Below, one piece after another: positions 12,971-22,869 of a stretch of DNA of 64,000 nt (position 1 is the first letter of the stretch; each line of letters begins with the position of its first letter). The translations under genes and the position numbers were made by a program. The notes under the pieces were generated by a model that worked only from the letters and a program-made list of their open reading frames with translations, was not told the origin of the DNA and made no database searches. This DNA comes from Rhizoclosmatium globosum (lineage: Eukaryota; Chytridiomycota; Chytridiomycetes; Chytridiales; Chytriomycetaceae): the NCBI GenBank assembly GCA_002104985.1, contig MCGO01000007.1, forward strand, positions 248,001 through 312,000, in the 5' to 3' direction.

Positions 12971-14591
12971 TCATTTTCTCGAAATAGCGATGCCTTTATT
13001 TCTACAAAACAGGCACAGATCAGGCCTCACAAATGCAACAAATGGAATTGCAACATCAAATGGTTCACCACTCGGTGCCCCGATACTGCCTGGAACGAAC
13101 GCAAACTCTCCCTCCAAAGAAACCACGGGTTCCTCAACAAGCTTCGTCCATCTGCATACGGATCATATGGATCATAATCCATTTCATTCAGTCCTAACGA
13201 ATCATCCATAACTCTTCCACCGTCCGAGTATGAGCAATACGTGAATGTTCGGTGCGTTTCTATCGAGTGCATATTGAGATATTGTGAAATCAAGGAAAAG
13301 ATATTTACCAGATAGAAGTGGGAAGAATCCAATGACTCCTTCACCTTGGACGCGTTCGACACGGCCGTTCAGGTATTTGAATCGCCATTTTCGGAGTTGT
13401 AGTTGAGCACTTTTATAGCTGCATTCGCCTGGAATATATTCTAGTGATATCCGGTAGCAGACTCGAGCCATTGAAAGAAGGAAGAACGATGAGACGTGTA
13501 CTTTGATACCTACCAGATACATAAGTCTTCTTCGAATACAAGCAAGTAACAACAAACCATTCGTTACAGCAACACCAGTCCCCTTCCCCGTCTCCAAAAA
13601 CACACTCGGCAAACTCAACTCCCTCCCCCCTCTCCCCAACACAGTCTCAATCCTCCTCTGCCTCTCCACAATCCCACCACGTCCACCCTCTCACAAACAC
13701 TCGCACAAAACCCAACAAACCAATCCTCAAACAACCCCAAATCCATGAACGGCAACGTCCCCCTGGAATCGGACCCATCCGATCCAAATCATTCGACACA
13801 CGCGCATACCGAATCACACGTCCTTCAAGGGTACCTGACGTCACAAGGGCCATGAATTCACCGAGTTGACATGACGCGAATCTGAGGAATGTTTCGATTT
13901 TACGTGGCTGAGTTTGAGTGGTTGTGGAAGGAGGGTCAGGGTGTGGGAGGTGTAAGTGTTTGACTGAGAGGTAAGGTAGGAGGTGCATTGCGTACACGTC
14001 GTCGTAGCATCTGTTTGTCCCGAAAAGGCCGATGGATGTGTCGTGGAGTTGGCGGGAGTTTGTAGGAGTGTAGATATGGTATAGAAGGAGTAGAAGTTTC
14101 TCTGATCTAGACATGTCGAAAAAACAGGTTTCCATGGGTGGACAGGAGTGCGCATATCGCTGTTGTCGAAGGAGAGTGCAGTGGTGGTGTCATCGCAACA
14201 ACGTCGTCATCATCGTCACCATCCCCATTCGCAAACAGAGATCTGATGTCAGCGTTCTGAGCAGCCACTGATTTGTAATCAATCTGGAGTTCGGCGGCCA
14301 AAGCATCGATCGCAGGCGCAATCACGGCAAACTCGTCCGTCAACTTTGGATAGCGACGCACGTGCTGCGCCACAGCTTCGCGGCTTGTCAGCTTTCTAAG
14401 CTCGGCGTCGGCCGCAGAATCCAAGCCGCGGCCAAGGTCAATTCGAAGCCGAGCCGCGATTGGTCGCCACACTTGCTCGTCGATTGCTGCGGCCGCCATG
14501 CTTTGCTGACTAGCGATAGCTCAACTAGGTCATGGATCGACTGTGTCTGGCGGCAGACGAGGAGCATAATCTCAAGGGCAAGGTGGGACAT
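12971..14591 (-). CDS. F-box protein with SUKH-like and ApaG domains (FBXO3-like)
   Basis: Predicted substrate receptor of an SCF ubiquitin ligase. The start MSHLALEIMLLVCRQ at 14591 opens an F-box (SIHDLVELSLVSKAW, then IDEQVWRPIAARL). The middle part (about 14120-13700) resembles the SMI1/KNR4 (SUKH) region of FBXO3 (SIGLFGTNRCYDDVYA, FLRFASCQLGEFMALV). The ApaG domain follows: VCYRISLEYIPG, KWRFKYLNGRVERVQGEG, VIGFFPLLSE, FTYCSYS and EGEFAFVPGSIGAPSGEPFD, with stop at 12973-12971. An intron splits PLLS and ETHRTF. Frame breaks: a G2 at 14496-14497 that needs a third G, and one near 13140 before the last ApaG strand block. The next genes on the same strand are STUB1-like upstream (52 bp) and formin downstream (68 bp). 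Confidence 0.85.
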
Positions 14592-14643
14592 GGTTAAAAG
14601 GTTGTTTACAAGGGGTTTGAAATCAAGTTTTAGTACTACTCTG

Positions 14644-15877
14644 TTAGTAATCAAATGCCCAACCATTCTGGGACAAGAACTCATCAATCACTTCCTTCAA
14701 AGCCAAATTGGGAACTAATTGAGCCTCGTGCAATGGCTGTCGCGTCAATGGATCCCACTTCCCAATCTTTTGCAAGTGAGATACAATCTCTGCACGGTCG
14801 TATGTAATTCCAGAGGGTGGAGAAACGACTGGATCCGTCATTATTTCAAACGATATCTTGCCCAGGAATGCATCGGGAACATATCGTCGCTATGTGGGTT
14901 GAAGGAAAAGAATAGGTTAAGGAACAAGAGACATCAACAAAAAGGCTAACCTTGGAATTCTCGTTTGCTTGACTGAATAGAGCTTCAATCTCCGAAATTC
15001 GTTGCGCCGCTTCCAGCTTGACACCTTCACCATCCAACGCGGCTGAACTCTCTCCCAACTGTCCAACCTGTCTATCTCTATCCCTCTCCACAAGACGCAC
15101 CAAATACCGATGCAAGTCACTAACGTCCTCTCTCCGTTTTCGGTCTTGCCTCTCAAACCGCTGACTCTTTGCACTCCTGTACTTTTCCGAAATCTCTTCC
15201 ACGTAGGTACTTTTCTCTTTGATACTCAAATCGAACGCCTTTTTCAAGCAATTGATGGCTTCACCTAACCGACCGGTTCCATCGCGTCCTTCCTCCTCCG
15301 CCTTTTCTTCCATCGCCAACAACGCTTGACCCTTGTAATACCACAGCTTCATGACAATGCCCGGATTTGTAGCTGTGCCCGGTGAGCTACCACCGCCAAC
15401 CAACTCAAGCCCACGTTCGCAATCGTCAACCGTGTGGAGCCACTCCTCCAGTCGGAGATGGCACAGGGCCCGGTTCGAGTAGTAGACGGGGTTTCCTGGG
15501 TTCCTGATGATTGCAACCGAGTACGCCTTGATCGCCTCAGGATACCTGTGGTTCGCAAAGTGAGAGTTTCCTTCCAGTTTAGCCTGTTCAGCAGGGTTCA
15601 CAGGCGTGTCTGCGAAGGAGGGAGTTGTATTTGCGGAGGGGCGGGACGACGACGAGTACGAGTTGTTGTGCGAGGCGGAGCGGGAGTCCATTGGCGGGGC
15701 GTTGGTTGTTGGGTTGTTGTCGATGATCGGGCGAAGGACGAGGACGCGCCCGGGTATCCGGAACTGGGCGGCTGCGGCGTTCGGACACCTGAGTGGCTTC
15801 CGCGGCGGGCCGAGGATGGCGGCGTTTGGCCTTGGGCCGGAGAGACTGCCAAAGAGGTTGTCGAGGAACGAATCCAT
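14644..15877 (-). CDS. CHIP/STUB1-like TPR and U-box E3 ubiquitin ligase
   Basis: A co-chaperone E3 that binds Hsp70/Hsp90 through TPRs and ubiquitinates clients. Exon 1 runs 15877-14951 and exon 2 14889-14644, with a 61-nt intron. The TPR region (about 15610-15230) has [35 protein letters not shown] and [18 protein letters not shown] charged coiled region follows. The U-box is spliced across the intron: [20 protein letters not shown], then [27 protein letters not shown] and [15 protein letters not shown]. Compared with animal CHIP it has an extra ~80-residue, low-complexity N-terminal segment before the TPRs; a second possible start is [10 protein letters not shown]. No frame break is seen. 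Confidence 0.95.
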
Positions 15878-15960
15878 TTCAAAGGGAATTATTAAAACAA
15901 TGTTCTGATGGATTCCAGCAACAATCATCGCATTATTCATATCACTAACACTCTATCCAG

Positions 15961-16676
15961 CTAAAGACAGCCCCTGACGAGGTGGGTAAATAAAACAACA
16001 CCCTCCTCCTCTTCCCCTGCTTCCTCCCTCCCCCGCACGTCCCTGAGCCCTTCAGGCAACACCCCTTCAAACCCACCACCTAGGTGCCCACACTTTCGCA
16101 TCCCCGCCAGAACCCACTCATCAACACACCCTTTCCTCGACCCTCCCCTTTCACATTCCTCCAAAACACGATTCACATTCTCCACAAAACATTCAACAGC
16201 CTCGCGCCCCCTCCGACTCCAATACAGACGATACGCACCAATAATCATCCACGCAACAAGCTCTTCAACGCTCCCACCCTCAAACTCTGTGAATCCAGGA
16301 TGTCTCTTGGATCCACCGAATGGGGCTGGGTTTGTGTGTGAGAAGAGAAGGCCGCAGAGCGCGTACACCAGGCGGTCTGGATTCACGGGCTCAAAGGCGC
16401 TGAAGAGGGTGTGGATGGCTGAATGTGTTTCGGAAAGGATTTCGATGGCGGAGGCATCTGTGTTTTGTGTGGGCGCCATGATGAGGCGTCGCGGAGTGTC
16501 GTTCGATGCAACAAGTATGAGTGGAGTTATTCGTGGATATAGTTTGTAGGATGATGATTGTTTTGAGAGACTTGTGGTTGGAAGTAGAGGGCCTGCTTTA
16601 GTTTTGATAAGCACTTAACAGGTCCAGAGTATGGCCAAGCTACAGCCAATTTGAGATTCACACCTTGTTCACTCAT
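15961..16676 (-). CDS. Unrecognised family, member a (divergent)
   Basis: I do not recognise this protein. It aligns by eye with members b-g below: LYPRITPLILVASNDT matches the PLIIT block, DRLVYALCGLLF matches RLTYCTAGLMF, PAPFGGSKRHPGFTEFEGG matches PYGGxKQSPGYSEF, and VNRVLEECERGG matches VNRVLxLQxxG. The GMKKSGQI-WFGPAQIP block is reduced to AGMRKCGHLGGGFEG. The C-terminus is Glu/Gly-rich. The likely start is ATG at 16676: a 13-nt exon (MSEQ plus one base) ends at a GTGTGA donor at 16663 in phase 1, as in other members; acceptors near 16615 or 16599 keep the frame. An internal ATG at 16479 is the alternative. No signal peptide or long hydrophobic segment stands out. Confidence 0.6.
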
Positions 16677-17502
16677 ATTGCTGTCGTTGAATCGATTCAC
16701 TCTTTTTTGGATGAGACGGTCGGGTTCAGGTTAAAGAAACTGCGGAACGACAATTCTGAATTAAATTCAATGAATATACAGAAGAGATGGAGAAAGGAAT
16801 AGAGATACTTCTATTTCCTTCCATTCTGTTTCAGTACACAAAATATGACACGAAATCGAAAAACCTTTGGGAATAGCCTCGGTCAGAATGCGCCATCCAC
16901 CGATCCTAAGACTATCGTCGTTCAGAAACTGCAATACTTCTTCTCAAAGGGAAGACTTATCATTCCTTTCCACCTAAACACAAGTATTAGTAGCATCTCC
17001 TAGCAGCCTATCCAACAAGCTAAGTCACTCAAGAAGACGCAACATCTGAATTCTGTCGTGCTTCGTGATGTATTCAGACAGGAGCCGCCTGTCAATCTAA
17101 TGGTACAAGAAGCTAGTTGTCAATTAGTACCGTAAAAAAGTTGCGAAACAGTCGCCGCCCTTGACCACCCAACCCCCTCTCGACCCTCCCAAATCCATCA
17201 GAATCAGCGCACATAATACCAAACTCTATCATATGTGTGTACTTCATTCAGGCGCCATCTCTGACTCGATTATCCCCTTGCTGACCGCAACTCAAAAACC
17301 AAACGTTTTAGCAAAATCTTCAGCTCATTCGACTTATCCTTCTTGAAAATATGAAACCAATCAAGCTGAGTATGCTTAAATTGAGATAGACTTTTCATTG
17401 AGGGGGAGGATAGGGCCGCATTGAGTTTGGCTTGTCCCAACTTGCTTCATCGTACCCCAACATAGCTTCATCGTACCCAATCAGCGTTATTGCTCCAAGT
17501 AT
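16677..17502. other. Gene-poor interval, doubtful minus-strand exon-like fragments
   Basis: No complete gene was found. On the minus strand two short open stretches look protein-like: LLSEYITKHDRIQMLRLLE near 17095-17030 and FLNDDSLRIGGWRILTEA near 16940-16870. Their helical, Leu-rich pattern faintly recalls TFIIS N-terminal (LW) domains, but splice sites joining them were not established. They may be relics of a decayed gene. Confidence 0.2.
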
Positions 17503-17833
17503 ATGGACACACTCTTAAGGAGACAACTCAGCACTTTTGATATGGTATGTCTGTTCCTTACGTATCACTTGTAGTCCACCTTTCATATGTCACAGTTTTC
17601 TAAAGCCTTCATAACATCCTTCAGCTCATGCTTTCGGGGATTTACCCTCTAATCTTCAACTATGCGACCCCCTTCGCCCTCTTGCATTTGCCAACCCCGA
17701 CTTTGACTTCCGAAAATTACGAAAACCACGTGAGTATACGTCATTTCATGAACGGCTTCATTGATGATTATTCAACTATAGAAAAAGCCATTGATTAATA
17801 TTATTGCAGGAATGCATCCAGACTTTGATATGA
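17503..17833 (+). CDS. Possible small spliced protein, 57 residues
   Basis: Three exons can be joined in phase 0: 17503-17544, 17625-17729 and 17810-17833. Both introns are exactly 80 nt, with good ends (GTATGT..TTCAG and GTGAGT..TTGCAG). The product is MDTLLRRQLSTFDM, then LMLSGIYPLIFNYATPFAL with LHLPTPTLTSENYENH, then ECIQTLI. The middle is hydrophobic and could be one membrane segment. No family is recognised. It lies alone in a gene-poor stretch, so it may be a chance model. Confidence 0.3.
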
Positions 17834-19197
17834 ATCCAATCAGGTTATTTCGAATTCGTTTTGGTTAAGCTGCGGGTAGTGTTATGACGTCCGATACGTT
17901 TGAGTTCATAAGAATGGATTAAGATGTCTCGTTCATGGCATGAAATCTTTTCAAAGGGGTAGAGAGTAGGTCCTTTGTTTAACCATTGGACTCCTGGAGG
18001 ATAGATTATCCAACAGCCAACCTAATACTCAATTTCCAGATATACGGATTTATTGAACTTGGTTCATGGCGAATATCGTAGTGGGGCGTGCAGGTTGAAT
18101 GGTCTACGTCATACAACTTGATGACTCAAGAATGATGCAATCGTAACAGGATATTATTTGGGTTATGACGACAACCCATACAATTAATCATCAAATGTCA
18201 CGTTTGTCTACGGCGTCATACGTTGGTATCCCCCAAGCCTCGTAGGCTGCTGGCTGGAAAACAGTGGGCGTGGCCTTTTCAAACAACACAGCCCTCGGCC
18301 TTTCTGTCTGAGCAGCTCACCCAAATATTGAGTTATATTCTACGATGAATAGAAGCGCTGGCGGCTGAATTGTAACGTGCTTATGTAGCCAAGATCACCG
18401 AAAGAAACTATGAACATCCCCAAAAGCAAAAGCTCTCCTGCTTCACGAATCTTACAAATAACTTCAACATATTCAGGAGTACGAAAGAAACCTACGTACG
18501 AAGTTCTTGCATCATGGTCTGTCATTTTGAATGGCGGGATCTTCATAGTTCGCTCTCTCATAATGCTTTCAAAACTTTGATGGCTCTTAACTTGTTCGAG
18601 TTTGGGGAAAGAGTGGTATTAGACATCATTCAAGCATCTAGCTGTATTGCTGGAGACCAATGGTGAGATTGAGGGACCATGGCTCGACTCCTTTACTGAC
18701 AGGGCTTCAACTCATGCTACACGACGAGTACACTTGTCACTCGTGGAGTGAAGCTGTACTTTGGTGAGCTAAATCGCGATTTCAAGGCAGCGTTTGACAT
18801 GACTCCATTCCTGACTCCATTCTATCTGCGAAGAAATTTTACAACACATCAGGTTAGGGTTTCCTTAATACATCGGAAATCGCTATTCGAGCCCGAGCCG
18901 TAAGAAGTAAAGTATAATGTTTTTTCCTTATTGTAATGAGGACTCTCTTTATTTGGAGAACTGTCACAGGAGATGTCACCTTAAAAACGAGCAATGAATA
19001 TAAATATATAGAAGTTATAAATATAGGACATTAGAAATACGGGATCGGCAAAAGATAGACGTTTGTTTTCTTGGCAATAGAAACCCATCGAAACTTCCAA
19101 CCATATTGACGGAGGCGCTTCTTCAATATCCCTACTTTATCTCATTGTTATTTTTGGTGCTGATCTTCTGTCGTTTGTGTTGACTTTGCTGGTATTG
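17834..19197. other. Interval without a supported gene
   Basis: Only short open frames are present; the longest, 73 codons on the minus strand at 18340-18561, shows no family signature or splice context. An AT-rich patch near 18920-19050 may be the promoter side of member b. Confidence 0.4.
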
Positions 19198-19948
19198 ATG
19201 TCATCCAAGAGTGCAATTAGAGGTAACTTCTTCACCAACACCCCAAAACTAAAGCCCACTCTAATAATCACACACTTTAAAGGAAGGAAAGTCGAGACTC
19301 GAGAAAATAGACTCAGGGGGGCCCACCCAATCGACCGCGTGGTGGTCTATCAAACGGCACTGAGCCCCCTGATCATCACCAAGAACGAGGCAACTAATAC
19401 AATACAATTAAGTGCTTGCGCTATGCCCTTCCTCTTTCCCCATACAATCGCAGTCTCTGTCAACGCCATATTGTCCTGCTTTTCGTCAACCAGATCACAT
19501 CCCCACCGACTTACGTACTGTACAGCCGGGTTAATGTTCCGCGCAACATCCCCACTTCCTTATGGTGGTTCCAAACAATCTCCCGGATACTCTGAATTTC
19601 TCGAATCCGACAACTCAAATAACCAACTCCTTGAGTTTCTGGTGTCATGTGCAGTGAAATCATACTGGAAATTCCGGGAGCCATGCGCTTAATTTCCTGG
19701 TCGAGAGCGTGAATAAGGTGCTCGCGTTGCAGGTTTCTGGGGAGAAAGACGTGTTGGATGAATTGTTGATGAAGGGGATGAAAAAGTCGGGTCAGATTCC
19801 GTGGTTTGGACCCGCACAGATACCAGCGCATTTGACGCATCAGTTTGAAGAGCAGGAAGAAGGCTGTGTGTATTTTACGCCGGCGAGACTGAGCATCAAA
19901 AGGTTGAAATCTGGGTGGGTTACAGAAAAACACGAGAAAGGACTGTAG
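19198..19948 (+). CDS. Unrecognised family, member b (one frame break)
   Basis: Exon 1 is 19198-19222 (MSSKSAIR plus one base), a 60-nt intron follows (GTAACT..AAAG, 19223-19282), and exon 2 starts at 19283. Family blocks: HPIDRVVVYQ, PLIITKNEATNTIQLSAC, HPHRLTYCTAGLMF, PLPYGGSKQSPGYSEF, NSNNQLLEFLVS and KSYWKF. The frame is then lost near 19672-19690 and resumes with LNFLVESVNKVLALQVSGEK, DVLDELLMKGMKKSGQI, PWFGPAQIPAHL and EGCVYFTPARL, with stop at 19946-19948. The break may be an indel error or true decay. The 3' end has TTTATTCTTTAGG then AATAAA at about 19981-20006, resembling members c and d. Function unknown. Confidence 0.6.
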
Positions 19949-21178
19949 AAGATGTCATCCAAAGCAGAGGATCTAATTAATTTATTCTTTAGGGCATTTG
20001 AATAAACGTTGCATTCATGATGAAAATACTTCAGCACTTGCCTCTTGGACGAATTCTCAAAGTCATATGTTTAGGTTTGCAGGGATCCGACTTGCACTCA
20101 GCCATCTTGAACCAGTCGAGGAGCCAGACCATCTTTCGCACGAAACAAGAGAGAATAGATACAGGAATAATAAAAGATCCTGAATGAGTGAAATCGTGGT
20201 GGCAGGCTTCATTGTTCTCCTCGCCTCACTTAATGACTGTGATAAATGGGTCCACCGCTGTTCCCTTGCTGTAAGGGAATTCGTTTCAGCGCTGGCCAAA
20301 CTATTATTTGCTATAAGACTCGAGGCAGAAGTGGCTTCATACCTATCTGATGAAGTCTGACGTCGAAGTCGTTGGTGTTATTCACACACGGACTTTGGGA
20401 ACAGCTGAAATTGACGGGGTCTATCTTTATCACGTTAAGTGTTGCGAGCGCTGGTCTCATCCGACTACTCGACTCACGTTGACATTGAAAACCATCAGGA
20501 TTCAGGTTTGTCATGAAGAGTTTTTCAACGAAGCAGATGGATGCCAGAACATGTCTGGACTCGGCGAAAAGGTTTTGCCGTCCTATTTTGGATTATGAGG
20601 AAGTCGGACTCTATTTGAGGTTCGCATGGTTGCAGATCATCCAACTTGGTGAACTTCTTGTGTCTGTACAGCAGCTCAATTAATCAGGCCTTCCCGCGAT
20701 TATTCTCAAATAACTCCAATTCTCTAAAGTGGGCTCCACGGTTGAAAGATATGTTGGGTTTTTAAGTTTTTGTTTTCAGTCACCAAAATGTATTTCACAA
20801 AGTTTTCCCACTTCCCATCCTTTCATTCACGTTTTGTTGGAAGAATATTTTAAGTGCCTGCTGATTTTCTCCGAGTTTGCACTTACTGGGACGTGTCATG
20901 ATGGAAAGTTATGAGGTACACATTGAAAAACCATCAATCATAAAACTCTGGAACTCCTTCGTTGACAGAAATCAAATCCTCACGAAGAACTGTCCTCGTT
21001 TGTTTACAAATTCAATATACTCTGCTCCAAATGCTTTGTTTGATTTTTGCGGGAAAGGTCAACCTTCAGTCAGCTTCTCTTTCGTCATCGCTTTTGATAT
21101 CGCCCTCACTGTTCACCACACTTTTTCCGTTGAAATTACACCGGTTTATCGCCAAGTATCTGCTGATAGCTTGTTAGG
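19949..21178. other. Interval without a supported gene
   Basis: Short frames on both strands (60-100 codons) have no recognisable domains. The first ~60 bases carry the likely polyadenylation region of member b. Confidence 0.4.
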
Positions 21179-21903
21179 ATGAGGAGAAAGACACCTCCAA
21201 CAGAAGGTACTTTCCTGAGCAACAACAGCGACCGATATTGATCATAACGCGTTAATATATTGCAAGGCAATAACTCGAAAGCTCGGATAAATCGAACTCG
21301 GGCGACTCCGATTGACCGTGTCCTAGTGTATCCAATTACACCCAACCCTCTGATCATCACCAAGAACGAAGTAACAAACACAATCAGCTTACAAATGTGC
21401 TGTATATCCTTTGGTTCCTCTCACATAGTCTCTGCATCCCGAAATGCCATCGCATCGTGTTTTACTTCCACCAATGTCCATCCATACAGGCTGACGTACT
21501 GTACAGCAGGTCTCATGTTCCACGCAACGTCTCCTCTGCCTTATGGAGGATCAAAACAATCACCTGGCTACTCTGAATTCCTTCTCGCCGATAACTCAAA
21601 CAACCAACTGCTCGATTTTCTTGTGTCTTCAGCTATGAAATCATTCTGGAAATTCAGAGGCCCAACCGCACTGAATTTCCTTGTAGAGAGTGTGAATAGA
21701 GTACTCGAATTACAGGGCTCTGGAGAAAAAGACGTCTAGATGAGTTGCTATTGAAGGGGATGAAGAAAACGGGCCAGATTCCGTGGTATGGACCTGCACA
21801 GATACCCGAGCATTTACAGCATCGATTTGAAGAAAAAGAGAAGATTGTGTGTGTTCACGCCTGTGAGTCTGCAACAAATGGAAGCAAGAATGACCAAAAT
21901 TGA
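21179..21903 (+). CDS. Unrecognised family, member c (frame break near C-terminus)
   Basis: Exon 1 is 21179-21206 (MRRKTPPTE plus one base), intron 21207-21266 (60 nt, GTACTT..CAAG), exon 2 from 21267. Splicing removes two in-frame stops and gives TEGNNSKARINRTRATPIDRV, which supports the intron. Blocks: NPLIITKNEVTNTISLQMC, RLTYCTAGLMF, PLPYGGSKQSPGYSEF, DNSNNQLLDFLVSSAMKS, KFRGPTALNFLVESVNRVLE. A one-base loss at about 21737 gives a premature TAG; the other frame continues LDELLLKGMKKTGQIPWYGP, AQIPEHLQHRFEE. The 3' region carries TTTATTGTTTAGG and AATAAA at 21956-21983, and further downstream sequence resembles that of member d. Confidence 0.6.
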
Positions 21904-22869
21904 AGGATCATACGTGTGCACCTGATAAACCTCTTTCGAATAATTAATCTAATTGTATTTATTGTTTAGGAACGATAGAATAAACACTCATTCACCTCAT
22001 TCCTCATTCAAGCTCTTAATCACCGTGAATCCGGAAAAAATCAAAGGATATTGAGAATTTGTTGTCCAGTTGGGTTGTGGATGAAAGGGACGATATTAGG
22101 TTTTGCAGTGGTGATTCAAGACATGGAATCATCTTAATGCATCAAAAGCCAACAACGGAGGCGGCGTTACATTCAATGCAAAAGTTTCAAAGTAATTGAA
22201 GTTGTTTTGTCGTGACGCAAGTTGAGGTGAGTGGAACGCCACTGGTGAATATCCATATTATCCGTCGATTTACAATTCATCCTCGGACAAAACAGTGTGA
22301 GCATAATACGCCATTATCTACATGATGTAACCGTTAAGGGTGGCGTTGGGCGTTACAGTGGCAGGATCCAAGGAATGCTCTCCAGCTGACTATCATGCAT
22401 TGTACGTAAGTAGATGGCTAAGGTCAAAGCGGATGAAATTGGCAAGGCCTTTCTTTAATCGACAAGTCGGTCCAGTATAACGAAACTCTGTGTTGTGTGG
22501 GGCTGCGGGTTGACATTTTGTTTTAATTGAGATTGAAAGGGATATGGGTAAGGGTATGTGGCGGAGATTCACCGATGTGAACGTACTGCTGAGCAACCGA
22601 GGGTGTAGCGTTGATGTAAAGTGCTGATGTTGTTCATGTGACCCACAATGTCCTTTGTTCGTCAAACTCTGAATCGAGGTCTCAGCAAGAATGTGGGCGC
22701 CAGATATCGATGATATCGGAGATTTGATTCGTTCTGGCGCAGGTCTTACGTCGAAATAATGAAAGATTTTCAGTGAACTTCTTGGTATTGTTGTCGGTCC
22801 GTTTTTAAACAATCAACTCTTCAACACCGTCCGTTTATTAAAATCACGTTCTCAGTTCCTTTAATCGTT
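21904..22869. other. Interval without a supported gene
   Basis: Contains the 3' flank of member c (to about 22160, related to 52790-53010) and then unassigned sequence. A 139-codon minus-strand open frame at 22393-22812 has no family features and I treat it as chance. Confidence 0.4.

Noticed and set aside
22393..22812. 139-codon minus-strand frame
   Set aside because: No domain, no family similarity and a composition like its intergenic surroundings.
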